59,869 bases of DNA from contig BBXU01000720.1 of assembly GCA_001598975.1 (NCBI GenBank), positions 1 to 59,869 on the forward strand. The letters are read 5' to 3'. How positions within the stretch are numbered: the stretch's first letter is position 1; every line of letters starts with the position of its first letter. This document shows, piece after piece, positions 1 through 12,800 of this stretch. The translations under genes were made by a program, and so were the position numbers. A model generated the notes under the pieces. It worked only from the letters and a program-made list of their open reading frames with translations. It did not search any database and was not told where the DNA came from. This DNA comes from Parachlorella kessleri (taxonomy: Eukaryota > Chlorophyta > Trebouxiophyceae > Chlorellales > Chlorellaceae).

Positions 1-3000
1 GGGGGCGCTCGCTAGAAGAGGAACTGAGTTGCAGATGCTGTCGCAGTGCTGTGGGCTCGCTGCAGTCCACCTTCAACTGTGGCTCAGAATCTGCCACAAG
101 GAGGCACACCGGAGATGCCAGGCAGACTTTGAATATTGATAGCTCAAGTACAACCACCCAGAAGGGGCACTTGCTGCTGTGCTGCAGATGCAGGTTGGAC
201 ACCCACTTTCTCCAGGTGGCGCCCTCCTGCTGTGCATGCTGCGCCAGGATGCGCTCCTGCCCTGCCAGGAACACGGCATCTCCGGCCAGGACGGCGTTGC
301 GCAGCATGATGTGCTCCCACCATGCCGGCCGCAGGGAGGCCTGCCAGGGATTACACCCATTTTTTTTGCCTTACCCTGTGCCCTGGCAGCCTTGAGGGTC
401 ACATGTTTAAGGATGCAGTACAATACTCCTGCCTCATCTCCCTGAGAGCGCAAGAAATCCAAACCGGCCCTTGCTCCTTCAGCAGGCCAGTTGAGAAGGC
501 AAGGGGCACTGCTGAATGCGGCCAGACCTGCCCACACTGCAAGATGCAGGCAGGCACAGACTGGTCATGCATGACGTGCAAAGCATCGAAGGCAGGCCTC
601 CACGCACCAGCAGCTTGATGGGCGCGGGCAAGCTGGCTGAGACTGCCACGTGCATGATAATGCGTGAAAGCCCCGGGGCCAAGGGAGTCATATAGAAAAG
701 CATTTCCATCCTGCCGCCCTGCACAGGTTGGTAGCAGGGCTTAAGCCCGACAGTCTTAATGCTGCACACGAACCCGTGTCCCTCTGGTTGACTCCCACGC
801 CAGAAAATCAAAGACGTATGCGTAGCCAGGCCCCGGGAGCGCATTGGAGCATATTGCGGTTCCAAGGGCTCAGGAGAGGCGTAAGGCTGGCAAACAATGC
901 CACCCGAGTGCTTGCTGAGAGGACTGACAAAATATTGTGTGCTACATGCTGCTTGACCAACCTGTTTAAATTCTGCCTCATACTTCGTCAAGCCTGGAGC
1001 GTGGAAGCTGATGATGGTATCCTTCAGCTGCACAGCAGCAGCTAACCAGTTGGGTCCACCGCTGAGCTTCCCCTCGGCTAAGGGTAATTTTCCTGCCCAG
1101 ATGACAGGTCGCAGTAGGGGGGTTTCTCGGACTGCAGGCAACACCGCCAACACTACTGCCTCTGGCACGTGAGTTTCTTATTGCGTGCGTGCAATATGCT
1201 CAAGCCTAGTTCCAGACGCACGAGGCACGGCCACATCTACCTCACATCTTTCTCTCAACTCACATTCGGCCGAATTGGTTCGATCGCAGCAGACAGCTCC
1301 CCCGTCTTGCGCATTCCAGACTTGCCATACGTCACCTTGGTCCTGCAGCCAGAACTAGAACGACTTATTGTGAAACCTCCTGCGCCATGCCCTGGCCCAC
1401 CTCCGCGTGCTCAGCGCAATGTCTGCATTCTACCTTTCAATAACGGGGTGTAATCGCTTGTGCAAGCGGGCCTGATGTGTCCCAGCCCCTGGTAGACCCT
1501 GTGGTGCTGGTTGTAAGTGCAAGGATGCCAGTACGCTAGGGTCAAGCGGGACCAGGCGGACAGAAACAGGGAAGCCAGACTACAGCCACCATGAGGTATG
1601 AATCATGATAACTGCACCATGCCGTGATGTGTGTCCCTAACACCTTTCACCAACTACTTCCGATATTTTCACAACTGAAACTTGCCCTCCATGCTGGGCA
1701 TCCTGCATCATATCGCCCAGTTGGTATGAATAGGAACTAACAACAGGCTGATGCAAAGGTTCTACCAACCAGCCTCACCTGTCTCCTTGCACGCCATGGT
1801 GGCTCCAGGGCACATGGGAGGGGTCCAGCACATTTTCCGCTAGGGCAGTGTAATCATATGGCACATCGCTTGTGTAGTAGCCCACTACCTCTGTCACCTC
1901 CGAGCCTACAGCAGGGGATCCACTCCAGGGGATGTATGGGCAGGAGATATCTGGCACTGCAAAAGGGCACGCAGCTACCTGGTCCCTCATAGCATGTCAA
2001 GAAGGTCACAAAGCATTCCCACCAAGCGGAGAGGTTAGGTATGTATATTAAAGGAAGAGAAGCCGTTACCAGAGGGTAACGAAGGACCTGCTGCAGCTGG
2101 CCCGCTGATCGTTTGTCCACAGACTGCTCACTATATCCAGTCTTTCCCTAGCAAGGCTCGCTTTGAACAACGCAGCATTAACCCTGCCTTGAGAGTGTTA
2201 TAAAGGCGCCAACATGCGAGCAGCACCACTACCCGGTAACCCAACAAGTCCAAGCAGCGCCTTTGGAAGGCTTGCCAGTGAACCCTTGCCAGCAATACCA
2301 CCATTGCCGCCAATGCTACCTACCCATTCCACATCACAAATTACACAACTTGCTAGCCCACGCAGACGTTTTATGGCTACCATGCACATGAGCAAATTCG
2401 ACCCAACCAAACTCACCATGTGTCTCTGCCTCCTGGGTGAGCGTGCATAGCGGCGGCTCCTGCTTCATGGCTTCCTCCAGTGCTGCTGCGCCGCCCTCGC
2501 CCCACACAAACAGCATGCCCTGCCTCTCCTGGATGGGATGGGCCACGGCGCAGGCCCGCGGCGCCGCGGCAGCCCTGGCCTCCTGCTCTGCCGAGTCAGC
2601 CTGGGGAATGGCCTTGCAAGCACCACTGCCATCAAAGCGCCAGCCATGGTAGGAGCAACTGAGGTTGCCGTCTGGCCAGATCTTGCCCTCTGCACAGCGG
2701 GCGCCCCAGGAATAGCCACAGCGTCAGAGGCCTGGACCATACCATGCATTTCGATCTTGGATATGCCACAGGCCTGTTGCAGTGGCATGTCACCCAATAA
2801 CGTCATGGCACAGATACACTGGTCTGAGTTGCACTAGTGCCCAGCCAGTCAGGCAGCCCTGGATACCCGACAGAGGAGCAGCGCGGTGGGGGCAGCGGTC
2901 TTCCAGGCAGCTCCAGCGCCCCGTGCTGCTGTCTTTCCAAATGACCAGGTTCTTGCCCAGCAGGGTGACAGGAAGGGGCCGCGTTGAGTCCACATCGTGA

Positions 3001-3583
3001 GCGGCACAAACCCCATACCAGTGCTTAGCCCAGGAGAAATTAGCTGGCTCGCCGGCAGGCTCTGGTATGGGCGCTATGGCCGGCTCCTACGGCAGAAGGC
3101 GTGTTGGTGCGCGGTAAACTCAGTAGTTCACATAAGGAGCCCTCAACGAAGCAGTAGCACTGAGTGCAGAGTTGGCCTCTCGCGGTATGCGTGACCTCCA
3201 AACCGTTATGTATCCGAGGCATGCAGTGGCGCCTGCCGCTTTGCTCTCAAGTGTGGCAGCTGTGGATGCTGTGACTGGCAAGGTACGGCAAAATGCACAG
3301 TTGAATGAATTTTGCTGGGCTGCCAGCGTCGCAATCGCACCTTGACGAGAGGCTCAGCGCTGGTGGAGGGTGTGATCACTCTCAGTTGGGAACTGCGCCG
3401 GACTCGGACCTGCACCACCTCAGGACCGTCAATGTAGCAAGTATCCTCAGGCCCTGTTGGCCTCCGACTTACCCTTAAGATATATCCCTTCCTCACCTGG
3501 GGATACACTGCCCTGGGCCCGGTACTGCGCAATCCACCGACGCCCCTTACAACGCCCTGCACTTCCTGGTAGGCCTGCTGCAT
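1..3583 (-). CDS. PAO/TIC55/PTC52-type Rieske oxygenase, copy 1 (3' end off the window)
   Basis: Chloroplast-type Rieske non-heme iron oxygenase related to pheophorbide a oxygenase, TIC55 and PTC52. Proposed exons: 3583-3497, 3409-3341, 3086-2867, 2689-2417, 1905-1779, 1342-1264, 1027-962, 718-608, 340-207; the next exon would lie left of base 1. The first two exons (start MQQAYQEV) look like a transit peptide; an in-frame ATG seven codons upstream is an alternative start. The Rieske cluster ligands are visible as CPHRAAPLS and [12 protein letters not shown], and the mononuclear iron site as [15 protein letters not shown]. The last visible exon carries LRPAWWEHI and GATWR. Every complete exon from the Rieske domain onward has the same length as in copy 2 at 4577-8925, so this is a recent tandem duplicate. 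The substrate cannot be deduced; chlorophyll-breakdown or translocon-associated roles are known for the family. Nothing in the visible part is broken. Confidence 0.85.
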
Positions 3584-4576
3584 ACTTCCTAAAGCACTGG
3601 ACATCCTCAACAAAGCGCTGTGCCGACACGGGCATATACGAAGAGAGGTTTGAGGGCAGGTGGCATCTGGATCTTGTGGTTGGTACTGCCCAGCTTCCTA
3701 GCTCCGGATGATTGGATGGCTTATCCGACGCAATTGTTACAACCCTGATGCTGCCACTGTTTTAGTGATGCTACATATGCAAGCTGTCGGCTCCACATAT
3801 GCATAAGCCATTTACGGGCTTGAGACCTGGGTATTGCACAGAGGACACACCTAGCGTAATACGTATGTCATGCTTCAAGCCAGCCAAGCACTGCATCTCT
3901 GGCAGGAATCACACTCCAGGCTGGCAGCTACAGAGTGTACATACAGAGTGTATACAGACGACCGATGCGCCCAGTGTTGTGTAGATGACCCAATTGGCAA
4001 GGGCCCGCACACTGCACCTGTCATGTCTGTTGTAAACCCAGCACAGCCAAGACTGCTGGCCACAGAACTTCATACTGCAATCTCGAGACAGTACGGCATA
4101 GATGCCTTTCCAACTCCTATTCACATAAGTAGGCTGATAAGAGACAAAACATGGTCAGGATGGCTACAAGCTACCGTCTGCAGCAGCTTACTGTTTGCCA
4201 CCTTGATGCCTCTCCCATGCAAAGTAGACAGCCTGAGCGACAGGAAGTTCCTCGAGGCTACCAAGGCCAAAGAATTTGCGTTGTGTGACTACATACACAA
4301 CCAGGGTCTTGATCACGACTACATGAAGGCAGCAAGCCCGACACACACCAGGCATATACACTTACAGTGCCGGGGAAGCTCCGCCGTGGGCAGTCAAAAC
4401 TTCAGCCATGTAACCTGTCCTATGATGCTGCCCCACCCCCAAAGTCAGAGTCAACCCAAGACAAGCCACCACAGTGTGCGGATACATCCACAACCAGTGA
4501 CTGGCAGCCCAGCTATTGCAAGGCATTGGCCACCCGGCGCTGTTGCAACTGCTACTCTTTCTAGTCTATTGGTGAG
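3584..4576. other. Spacer between the two Rieske oxygenase copies
   Basis: About 1 kb separating the end of copy 2 from the start of copy 1 on the minus strand. It should hold the 3' UTR of copy 2 and the promoter of copy 1. A plus-strand open frame of 238 codons (3870-4586) is present but shows no domain, no codon-usage signal I trust and no splice context, so it is not called as a gene. Confidence 0.5.
4362..4366 (-). terminator. Putative TGTAA polyadenylation signal of Rieske copy 2
   Basis: Reads TGTAA on the minus strand (TTACA on plus), about 210 bases after the stop of copy 2. TGTAA is the usual green-algal nuclear poly(A) signal. Its presence before copy 1 suggests that the two copies are separate transcripts. 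Confidence 0.4.
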
Positions 4577-7500
4577 CTACCGGTGAGCATGAACATAGTC
4601 CACAAAGATAAACCTGCTGCGCACGTTGGTCAACAGCGCAGCAGCTGCGGTCAGCGCAATCGCACCGAGCACCAGGGGCAGCCTCAGCAAGGGCTGCTGG
4701 GAGCTAGCCACAGCAGCGGCGGCTCCAGATCCTAGCCAGGCTGACGCTGCCAAGAGCAGGGGCGACAGCCAGGCGGCCCAGGTCAGCACTGCTGCGCCCA
4801 CAAGGATGTTGCGCAAGGCGGTGACAGTCCGTAGGGCTGACCTGGAACACAAGGGGGTTAAGCAGGGCAGGTAAGCATACAAGCAATGCAAGACCTCCAG
4901 TCTCAAGCGGGCTCACTGCTCGCAAGCCATGCCTCCACATCCAGTAACGCTTCCCTCCACCACTGGCCAGCACATTGTTTGGATCTAGAGGCAATCACAA
5001 GGGCGGGCTCCCCTGGAGTTGTCCTAGCCCCACTTCGATGCCTGTGGCCTCTCAACGAGCCGTTGCGCACTGTGCACAAGTGAGAGTGGCGGCCAACCTG
5101 CAGGCAGCGCAGTGGACGGTGTGCTGGTTGTACCGGTCCAGCGCTTCGCGCCGGCTTGGTGGGGCCAGCAGCGCAGCCGAAGCAGCCAGGGCAGCGGGAC
5201 TGTGGCCGTCGCGCAGCGAACCAAAGGGTCCTCCTCCAGCCTTGTCATCCAGCCACTGCCGCAGGGCTGCTACCAGGGTGTCAGCTGAGGTGGGCATGTA
5301 GTACAGGCTGCAAGGCACACAGCAGACACTCAACCCAGTAGTCGCTTCAATGCAACTCTCTGCTTTGTTGCATATCCTTGTGGCCTCATGGGCCCATGGG
5401 ACCTGCAGCCGCTACATCAACTAGTTAAATATTCCTAGACGCAGTGGCTGCCTCAGAGGAGATTAGGATAGGGTCTGAACCGACAGCATCACAGGCGGGG
5501 CATGTCACGACATGGCTTGCGGCAGTGCACCTGCAACTTTGGGGGCCCAAAACTGCAGAGTGCGGAGGCCTTCCTGCGACACTGGAGATGCCAGGAGAAA
5601 ACGCAACACTGCAGACTTTGGAGACTGTCTGCAACGCATGCGAACCCAGAATAACCGCGTGACGGCTTACTGCAGATGCTCGATGGGACACTCACTCTCT
5701 CCATGTGGCGCCCTCCTGCTGTGCGTGCCGTGCCAGTATGCGGTCTTGCCCTCCCAGGAAGACGCCGTCCCCATCCAAGGTGGCATTGAGCACCATGATA
5801 TGCTCCCACCACGCCGGGCGCAGGGAGAGCTGCGAGGGATGCAGACATTTCCTATTCAATACTATGGTGGTTAATCCGGGGGAATATTCGCTTACGTCAA
5901 CCTTACAGCTGTATGAATCCATACTAGCAATGGCTTCTTCAGCTGGGGACAGCAGAGGGAGCTATGGGCCTGCTGATTGCCTACACACCTGCGCACCACA
6001 TACACAAGACATGCACAGGCACAGACTGGTCATGCATGACATACACAGCATGCAAAGCAGGGCCCCACGCACCAGCAGCTTGACGGGCGTGGGCAAGCTG
6101 GGTGAGATGGCCACGTGTGCGATAACGCGGGAGCGCCCTGGGGCCAGGGGAGTCATATAGAAGAGCATTTCCGCCCTGCCGCCCTGCATATCAAGAATAG
6201 CGAGCGTCAGGGCCACATCCCGACATCCGAGGGCGGCAAGCAAAGTGCTGTCACTCTGGGGTGAACTCCACCGCAGACAATTAGACAAATATGTGCAGCC
6301 AGGGGCTGACAAGCAGAGATGCATGCACAGCCAGGCCCGGTCAGGGGTGCCTATCAAAGCAAACTGCAGTATTATCGGCCCAGACGAGGCGCAAGGCTGG
6401 CACACCAATGCAGCCTGAGTGAAAACGTGTGAAGGCTTGCTGGGGGCGTCATGCAAGTCCGTCCAGTGCTACTTGTTCCTGCGATCAACCTGTTTAAGCT
6501 CTGACACGTATCTCGCGAGGCCTGGAGGGTGGAAGTTGATGACGGTGCTCTTCAGCTGCACGGCAGCAGCTCGTAAGTCAGCTCACATGCTGGGTCCCCC
6601 CTCTGCTGAGGGTCACTTCCATACCCAGACATTGCAGACGTGCAGTATCACGCTTGCAATTTAACACTATGAGAAAGGTTGGAGAGAAGAGGGACTTGGG
6701 CTGCAGGCAGATGCACAGCACCACTGACATGGGGGCGTGAGCGTCCTCACCTGGCCATGCAGCATGCCCAAGCCCAGCTCCAGACACCAGACACAAGGCC
6801 ACTCTCCAGTCACACATCAACTCCCAACTCACTGTCGGTTGAATGGGTTCGACTTCAGCCGAGAGCTCCCCCGTCTCGCGCACCCCGGAAATGCCGAATT
6901 TCATTTTGGTCCTGCGGGTCCGGGACTTGTGAGACTTGCTGTGACAACTCCTATGCCGCTCCCTGGTTCTCCGTGTGTTGAGCACAATGCATGTCCTCTG
7001 CCTGGCATTCCCGGGATGTGATGGTCTGTGTCCCAGCCTTTGGGTGACTCTTCAGTGGTGGGAATCCTTGATTGCAAGGCCGCCAATGAGCTAGGGTCAA
7101 GTGTGACTAGGCGGATCTCAACAAGCAAACCTGACTGCAGCTTCTATGATCGATGAAGTACCCACACTATGTAATTTAACTGCACCGTGCCATGCTGGAA
7201 CTTCATTCCCTACGCTTTCAATACTTTGCACGACTGCCACTGACCTCCATGCTGGGCAGTCTTCATCGTATTGCCCACTCGATACGATAGGAGCTAAGAA
7301 CAGGCTGCTGCACATGCTTCCTCAGCTGGTGCCAGCCCACCTGTCGCCTTGCACGCCATGGTGGGCCCAGGGCACGTGGGAGGGGTCCAGCACATTTTCC
7401 GCCAGGGCAGCGTAATCATAGGGCACATCGCTAGTGAAATAGCCCATCACCTCTGTCACCTCCTTGCCTGCAGCAGGTGGGTCCGCTCCAGGGGGCGCAT

Positions 7501-8925
7501 AGGCAGCTGGAGTAATCTGGCAAGGGGATCGGCCAGCAGCAGTCTGGGCAACTCTATCAGAGGCTTCTCAGGCATATATCAAGGGATCCTAGAGGTTTCC
7601 CAGCCAGATCCACTTCTCCAGACTCACCTAATGCCTCTGCCTCCTCGGTGAGCGTGCACAGCGGCGGCTCCTGCTTCATGGCTTCCTCCAGAGCTGCTGC
7701 GCCGCCCTCGCCCCATACAAATAGAAGGCCCTGTCTCTCCTGGATGGGATAGGCCACCGCGCAGGCTCGCGGCGCCGCAGCAGCCCTGGCCTCCTGCTCA
7801 GCCGAGTCGGCCTGGGGGATGGCCTTGCAAGCACCGCTGCCATCAAAGCGCCAGCCGTGGTACGAGCAACAGAGGTTGCCGTCCGGCCAGATCTTGCCCT
7901 CTGCACGGGGCAACGCAGGAAAAAGCATCAGGCAGCAGGGGGCCGGCCTGAGACAATCTGTGTGTGTCAATCTTAAACTTGCTACTAAGTCCTCGAGCTG
8001 CACGTAGCTTGCTACCAACCTGCACGGTCGCGCAGCTCTACTGGCGCCAGGCCTGACCCACAACTTGCCGCCAGTCAGCCTGCCAAGCCCTGCTTTGCCT
8101 ACACCTGACAGGGGGGCTGCACGGTGGGGGCAGCGGTCCTCCAGGCAGCTCCACTGGCCCGTACTGCTGTTCTTCCAGATGACCAGGTTCTTGCCCAGCA
8201 GGGTGAGAGGAAGGGGCCGGCTTGGGTCCACATCGCGGGCGGCACACACGGCATACCAGTGCTTAGCCCAGGAGAAGTTGGCTGGCTCGCCGGCAGGCTC
8301 TGGTATAAGCCCTAGGGCCGGCTCCTACGGCACAAGGCATGTTGGGGCCCCCGTGGAGTAGCTTCGTAAAGGAGGCCTTGAACAGAGTAGCAGCACTAGG
8401 AGCAGGCTTGCAGAGTGGGTAACCACAGTTACGGCTCCAAGCCAAGGGTTGGCGTCTGCAGCTTCATTCTCCAAGTGTGGCAGCCGTGGATGCTGTGTAT
8501 GGAGGGGTACAGCACTATGCAGTAGCACTATACCTTAAGTAGGCAAGCCGAAGAGCATAACTGCTTACAGCCCTGTCAATACAGTTCACACCTATAGGTA
8601 CGGCCCTACCACTCCTCTGTTCGCGTTGGCCTGCCACCTACAGCACATAGCAATTAAAGCATGGTATTGGGCTGCCAGCCTCACAGCCGCACCTTGATGA
8701 GAGGCTCAGCGGTGGTGGAAGGTGTGATCACTCTCACACGTTTGCCCCGGATGCGGGCCTGCAGCACCTCAGGACCGTCAATTAGCAAGTATATTCCAGT
8801 ACCGTCTGCTTCTTCAAGTTTTGCCCGTTTCTTACTTGGGGATACACTGGTCTGGGCCTGGTACTGCAGAAGCCAGTGCTGACGCCTCTTACAGCACCCG
8901 GCGCATTCTGACAAGCCTGCTGCAT
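4577..8925 (-). CDS. PAO/TIC55/PTC52-type Rieske oxygenase, copy 2 (complete)
   Basis: Complete gene for a protein of about 546 aa. Proposed exons: 8925-8836, 8758-8693, 8324-8105, 7900-7628, 7467-7341, 6911-6833, 6555-6490, 6183-6073, 5829-5696, 5307-5098, 4841-4577; phases join without a stop. Residues 1-52 form a transit-peptide-like leader ([10 protein letters not shown]...). Rieske ligands are C117/H119 (CPHRAAPLS) and C137/H140 (CSYHGW). The mononuclear iron motif [15 protein letters not shown] starts near residue 240. A redox CxxC sits at C455/C458 (HTVHCAACR), as in PAO-family proteins, followed by two hydrophobic segments and the ending FVDYVHAHR. This layout predicts attachment to a plastid membrane, with electrons coming from ferredoxin. 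The start is uncertain: an in-frame ATG lies eight codons upstream. PAO, PTC52 and TIC55 share these features, so the exact substrate is open. Confidence 0.9.
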
Positions 8926-9857
8926 ACTTTCCAACCCATTAAAAATCATGGACAAAACGCTGTGCCAATACATGCATATGCGAGGGGAGTAGTGAGGTCA
9001 GGTGGTACTTGCTCGTTGCATGGTACTGCTATAGCTTGCCTAGCAGCGGAAACTTTGTGTGGTGTGTCATTAATATAGTAGCCGGAGGTGTTCCAGGGAT
9101 AGTTGATTGACCTAAGTAGCACGCCCAGAGACTAGCTCTCTCGCTGAGGAGGAGGCCCTTCACTACCATGGTCCGCACCTAGCCGCGGTTGAACCGCACT
9201 GTCCGAAAGGCGCACAAAGCCTGCTGCACAAGGCCACGGGGAACGAGCTGCGGAGCATGGCACCTGGTCACGGGGCACCTACAGAGCCTCTGACCTGAGG
9301 TTGAGAAGGTCAGTGCACAGACACGGCTGGCGATAGTCTCAGACTCAGACTCAGACTCAGGCTGCAGCAACCCACGAAGCAGTAACATGCAACAACAATG
9401 AGTTGTTTGTTTTACAAGCCTAGCTGCCTGACAAATCATGCACAGCAATCAAGTTCTGTTGGCAACAATACACAAATATTAGTAATCGGACGGCAGCATT
9501 TGCATATGAACGTGAGCAAGTGTGCCAGTGACCACCACTTTGCTCCCACTCTGGCAGAAGATCATGGAGTAAACGCAAGCATTGGACATCGCAGCAGTCA
9601 CCGCATATAACTACTGAAGACTCACACAGCACTGGAAAATTCTCCGTTCACATCCCTCGGTAACAGGTTGCATGCAGCTCATAGAACCTGGATACAAAAG
9701 TTTCACAGGGTTGCGCAGCGCTTCTCAAACTACTTGTCTACTTACTACCCTACTTGCCACCCTGTCGAATGACAGCTCACAGACCACTACAGTCAATCCG
9801 CCCCTCGCGGACCCCGATCCCCCGCTTGTCTGTGCAGTGCCTCGCTCGGACACCCAC
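8926..9857. other. Intergenic region between Rieske copy 2 and the coiled-coil gene
   Basis: About 930 bases containing the promoter of Rieske copy 2 and the 3' UTR of the coiled-coil gene, both on the minus strand. It includes a short run of CAGACT units near 9340-9361. I see no convincing gene. Confidence 0.5.
9412..9416 (-). terminator. Putative TGTAA polyadenylation signal of the coiled-coil gene
   Basis: TGTAA on the minus strand, about 440 bases past the stop at 9858. Identified by motif and position only. Confidence 0.3.
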
Positions 9858-12800
9858 CTACTTCGCCTCTCGACCATCCAGGGAGCGCTTGACTGCCACC
9901 ACAGCTGTGGCCCCCGCCAGGGCCAGCAGCACCTGGCCCCAGGCATGCTTGCCAGCCTCCCAGCCGCCACCACCACCACCCTTGGAACCACCCCCGCCAT
10001 TGCCACTGCCACCACCCCAGCCTCCCCTTCCACCGCCGCTCCCGCCGCCTCCAAAGCCGTCCCAGGGGCTGTCCAACCCGCCACCGCCCCCTGCGCCTCC
10101 CAGCTCGAGCACACCTGTTGAGCCGGAGATGCCTTGGCTGCTGGCATCTGCCCCAGAAGCCCCAGTTGGCAAGTCCATTGGCAGGCGCTGAAGGAGCCCT
10201 CCGGCCGCGTCAGCGAGGATGCTGTCGGCTGTGGGCACATCCCAGGAAATTGTCGCAGCTGGACCACGCCTTTGCTCGCTCACAGCAGGGCTGTTGCTGC
10301 TATAGCTTTTCTCGCCCTCTGCCTTGTTGAACTCCCCGCCGGCTTTCCCTGCCCCGACCAGCACAGGCTCTCGCTCCGGCAGCCTGATACTAGCACCGCT
10401 GCCCCTATACCTGGCAGTGTCGAAGTGGCCACCGCCGCTTCCACGGCCCCGCCGCCCTGGGCTGGCCCCCCCACTGCCTGTCCTGGGGCTCCAAGGGGCA
10501 GTCAGCATCCCCACGTGCCGGCTGCCCTGGGTCACCTCCCGAGGAATGGAGTCTAATGACGGCCTGGGCGCAGCGCCAGCTGCACCTGCCCCTTTGGTCC
10601 GGGCGGGGGACTGGCTGGCATGGTCCACGGTTGCTGCAACCGGCATGCGCTCCTCCTGCTGCTGCCGCACAGTCTGCGGGGCAGAATCGGCATGGGTACC
10701 CTGCTGCTGCGCATTGCTGGAGCGCATTGCCTGCTGCGGCAGCTCCCTGTGGGACCCTGCCGACATGATGACCGAGCGGGTGGTGTAAGGGGACGGGCCC
10801 CTGGTAGCTGGCAGGGGTGCGGCTTGCTCGGAAGATGGATAACCAGGGGCAGTCTGGCCATCCTGCAAGCACCAGCAGCGGCGTGATTGGGCGCCAACAC
10901 GGTAGATTTGGCTCCTCACCGTTGCATGTAGACATGCCCTTGAGCCTCCACTTCCACCCCACAGGCAGTGTCCCAGCCGTCATACGCAGGACGTTGCAAG
11001 GATGCCAGTGAGCAGCCCAAAGCAACCTCACCGACTGCAGCTGCTGTGCTTCACACCCTTATCTACCCTACCACCATCCCCAGCAGCTGCAGCCCATTGA
11101 CTGCACACAACCACCATCCCTAGCAGCCTCAGTCCCAGACTATACACTACAAACCTCCCGGGCAGCAGCAGCATGTTCGCTGCACCCTACCAGGTCCCAC
11201 TACACCCACCTGGCCCATCTGGCGGGTCACTTCCTCGAGCTGTGCCTCCAGCTGAGCAGGACCCTGGAGGGCCACTTGCAGCAGGGAGGGCGCCTGCATT
11301 GCACAGCACCACCTCAAACACCAAGTCATTACTAGCGGGCTCGACGTGTAAACACAAGCCACTGTCGCAGGGACCGCAGGAAGTAGACTAGTAAGCAAGC
11401 ATAGCTCCTTGCAAGCTAGCCCTTAACCTGAGCACCTTAACCTTGCAAAACAATACCCACAAATGAACCCTGTCCTCATCTAATGCACTCTTTGATAGTA
11501 TGAAATTGAAAGGCGTTGTAAATCACCTTGCTGAACCCTGTGATCGCTGCACCCCGCACACCGTCTGCAGTAGATGAGTTCAACACCTGCTCCTGCTCCT
11601 GCAGAAGAGCCTCCGCGGCCTCCTGCAAATGTCACTTGCACAGTCAGTGATGGCCAGCTGAGCCCTCGTGTCCTCATCTAGTGGACTGCTGCAAGTGTGA
11701 GCAACCGGAAATTAGCTTGCCAAGGGACAAAGCTGGAAGGGAGCCTTGTAGCAGTGGTTGACACTGGCTCCTGCGCAGGCTGAACGGACTAAGCCTGCGC
11801 ACTGTTGCCTCAGCAAGCATTGTTATCACTCGCCTGCATGCCACCGAGTCCTGCCTGCACGCCATGCAGCTCCTCGCGTAGCTGGCGGACCTGCTGCTCC
11901 GATTGCGTGGCTGCGTCCCTCAGTTGCTCTACCAGCTTCCGTTTTGCTGCCAGCTCAGCAGACACAGCAGCCACCTCGTCTGCCGTGCCTGACGCTGCTG
12001 ACATTTGCTGGCCCTGCAAGCCATCCAGGCGCTGCTGTGCCTCCGCAGCAGCGGCCTCTGCCGCAACCAGCTGTCCCCGCAGGGAGGCCACCTCCCCCTC
12101 CTTCCCAGCACGCGTAGCGTGCTCGCTGTCCAGCTCAGCATGCGCAGCACGCAGCTCCTCGCGCAGCGTGCTAAGCTGGGACTTGAGCACAGCGCGGGCG
12201 GCTTCTGAAGTGGCCACTCGACTCTGCAGCTGGGACACAGTCTGCTGGGCAGCCACGAGCTCAGCGGCTTGAGCAAAGGCGTCAGCTTCCACCTGCACGC
12301 GGGCAGCGTGCAAGCATTCACGCCAGCACGATGGGGCTACAGCATGGGTCAATGCGTATGTATGATTGGGGGGTCCGGGTCGGAGCACCAGTGGTCTTGA
12401 ATAGGCAGCACAGGCAATGCTGGCTCATTACAACAGCCCAGAAGCAGGCGGACAGAGAAAAGACGCCAATAACCCTGGATAAGTCGCAGCAGAATGGCAG
12501 CAGTTCTGCCAGTCTTGTGCCTATGTGTGCGAAAGTCAGTTATAAAGCAGCGTTGCATCCAGCACAGCCACGCAATCCATCCATTCGCACCTTCGCCAGC
12601 AGGGCTGCCAATGCCTCCTGTGCAGCAGCAACCTCCTTACTGGCCCTTGCCACTTCACCATCTCGGGTGGCAGCCAGTGCCAGCCTCTGCTCCAGCTCAG
12701 AGATGGTACTGCTTGCTGCATCCAGCTGCTTCCTCAGGGCCGCGGCCTCACTGAATCGTTGGTCCACAGAAGAATCTGCTGATGCCAGTCGCTGCTGCAA

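Noticed and set aside
3870..4586. Plus-strand open frame of 238 codons between the Rieske copies
   Set aside because: No domain, composition or splice support; it lies in the expected 3' UTR and promoter of two minus-strand genes and overlaps the last exon of copy 2 only by chance.
9335..9365. Short (CAGACT)n run
   Set aside because: Only about four units; an ordinary microsatellite, not a CRISPR or regulatory array.
10926..11031. Possible extra exon on the minus strand encoding AYDGWDTACGVEVEAQGHVY
   Set aside because: It looks protein-like and has a GTGAGG donor, but its phase does not fit the tail exon starting at 10862 and no clean acceptor was found.
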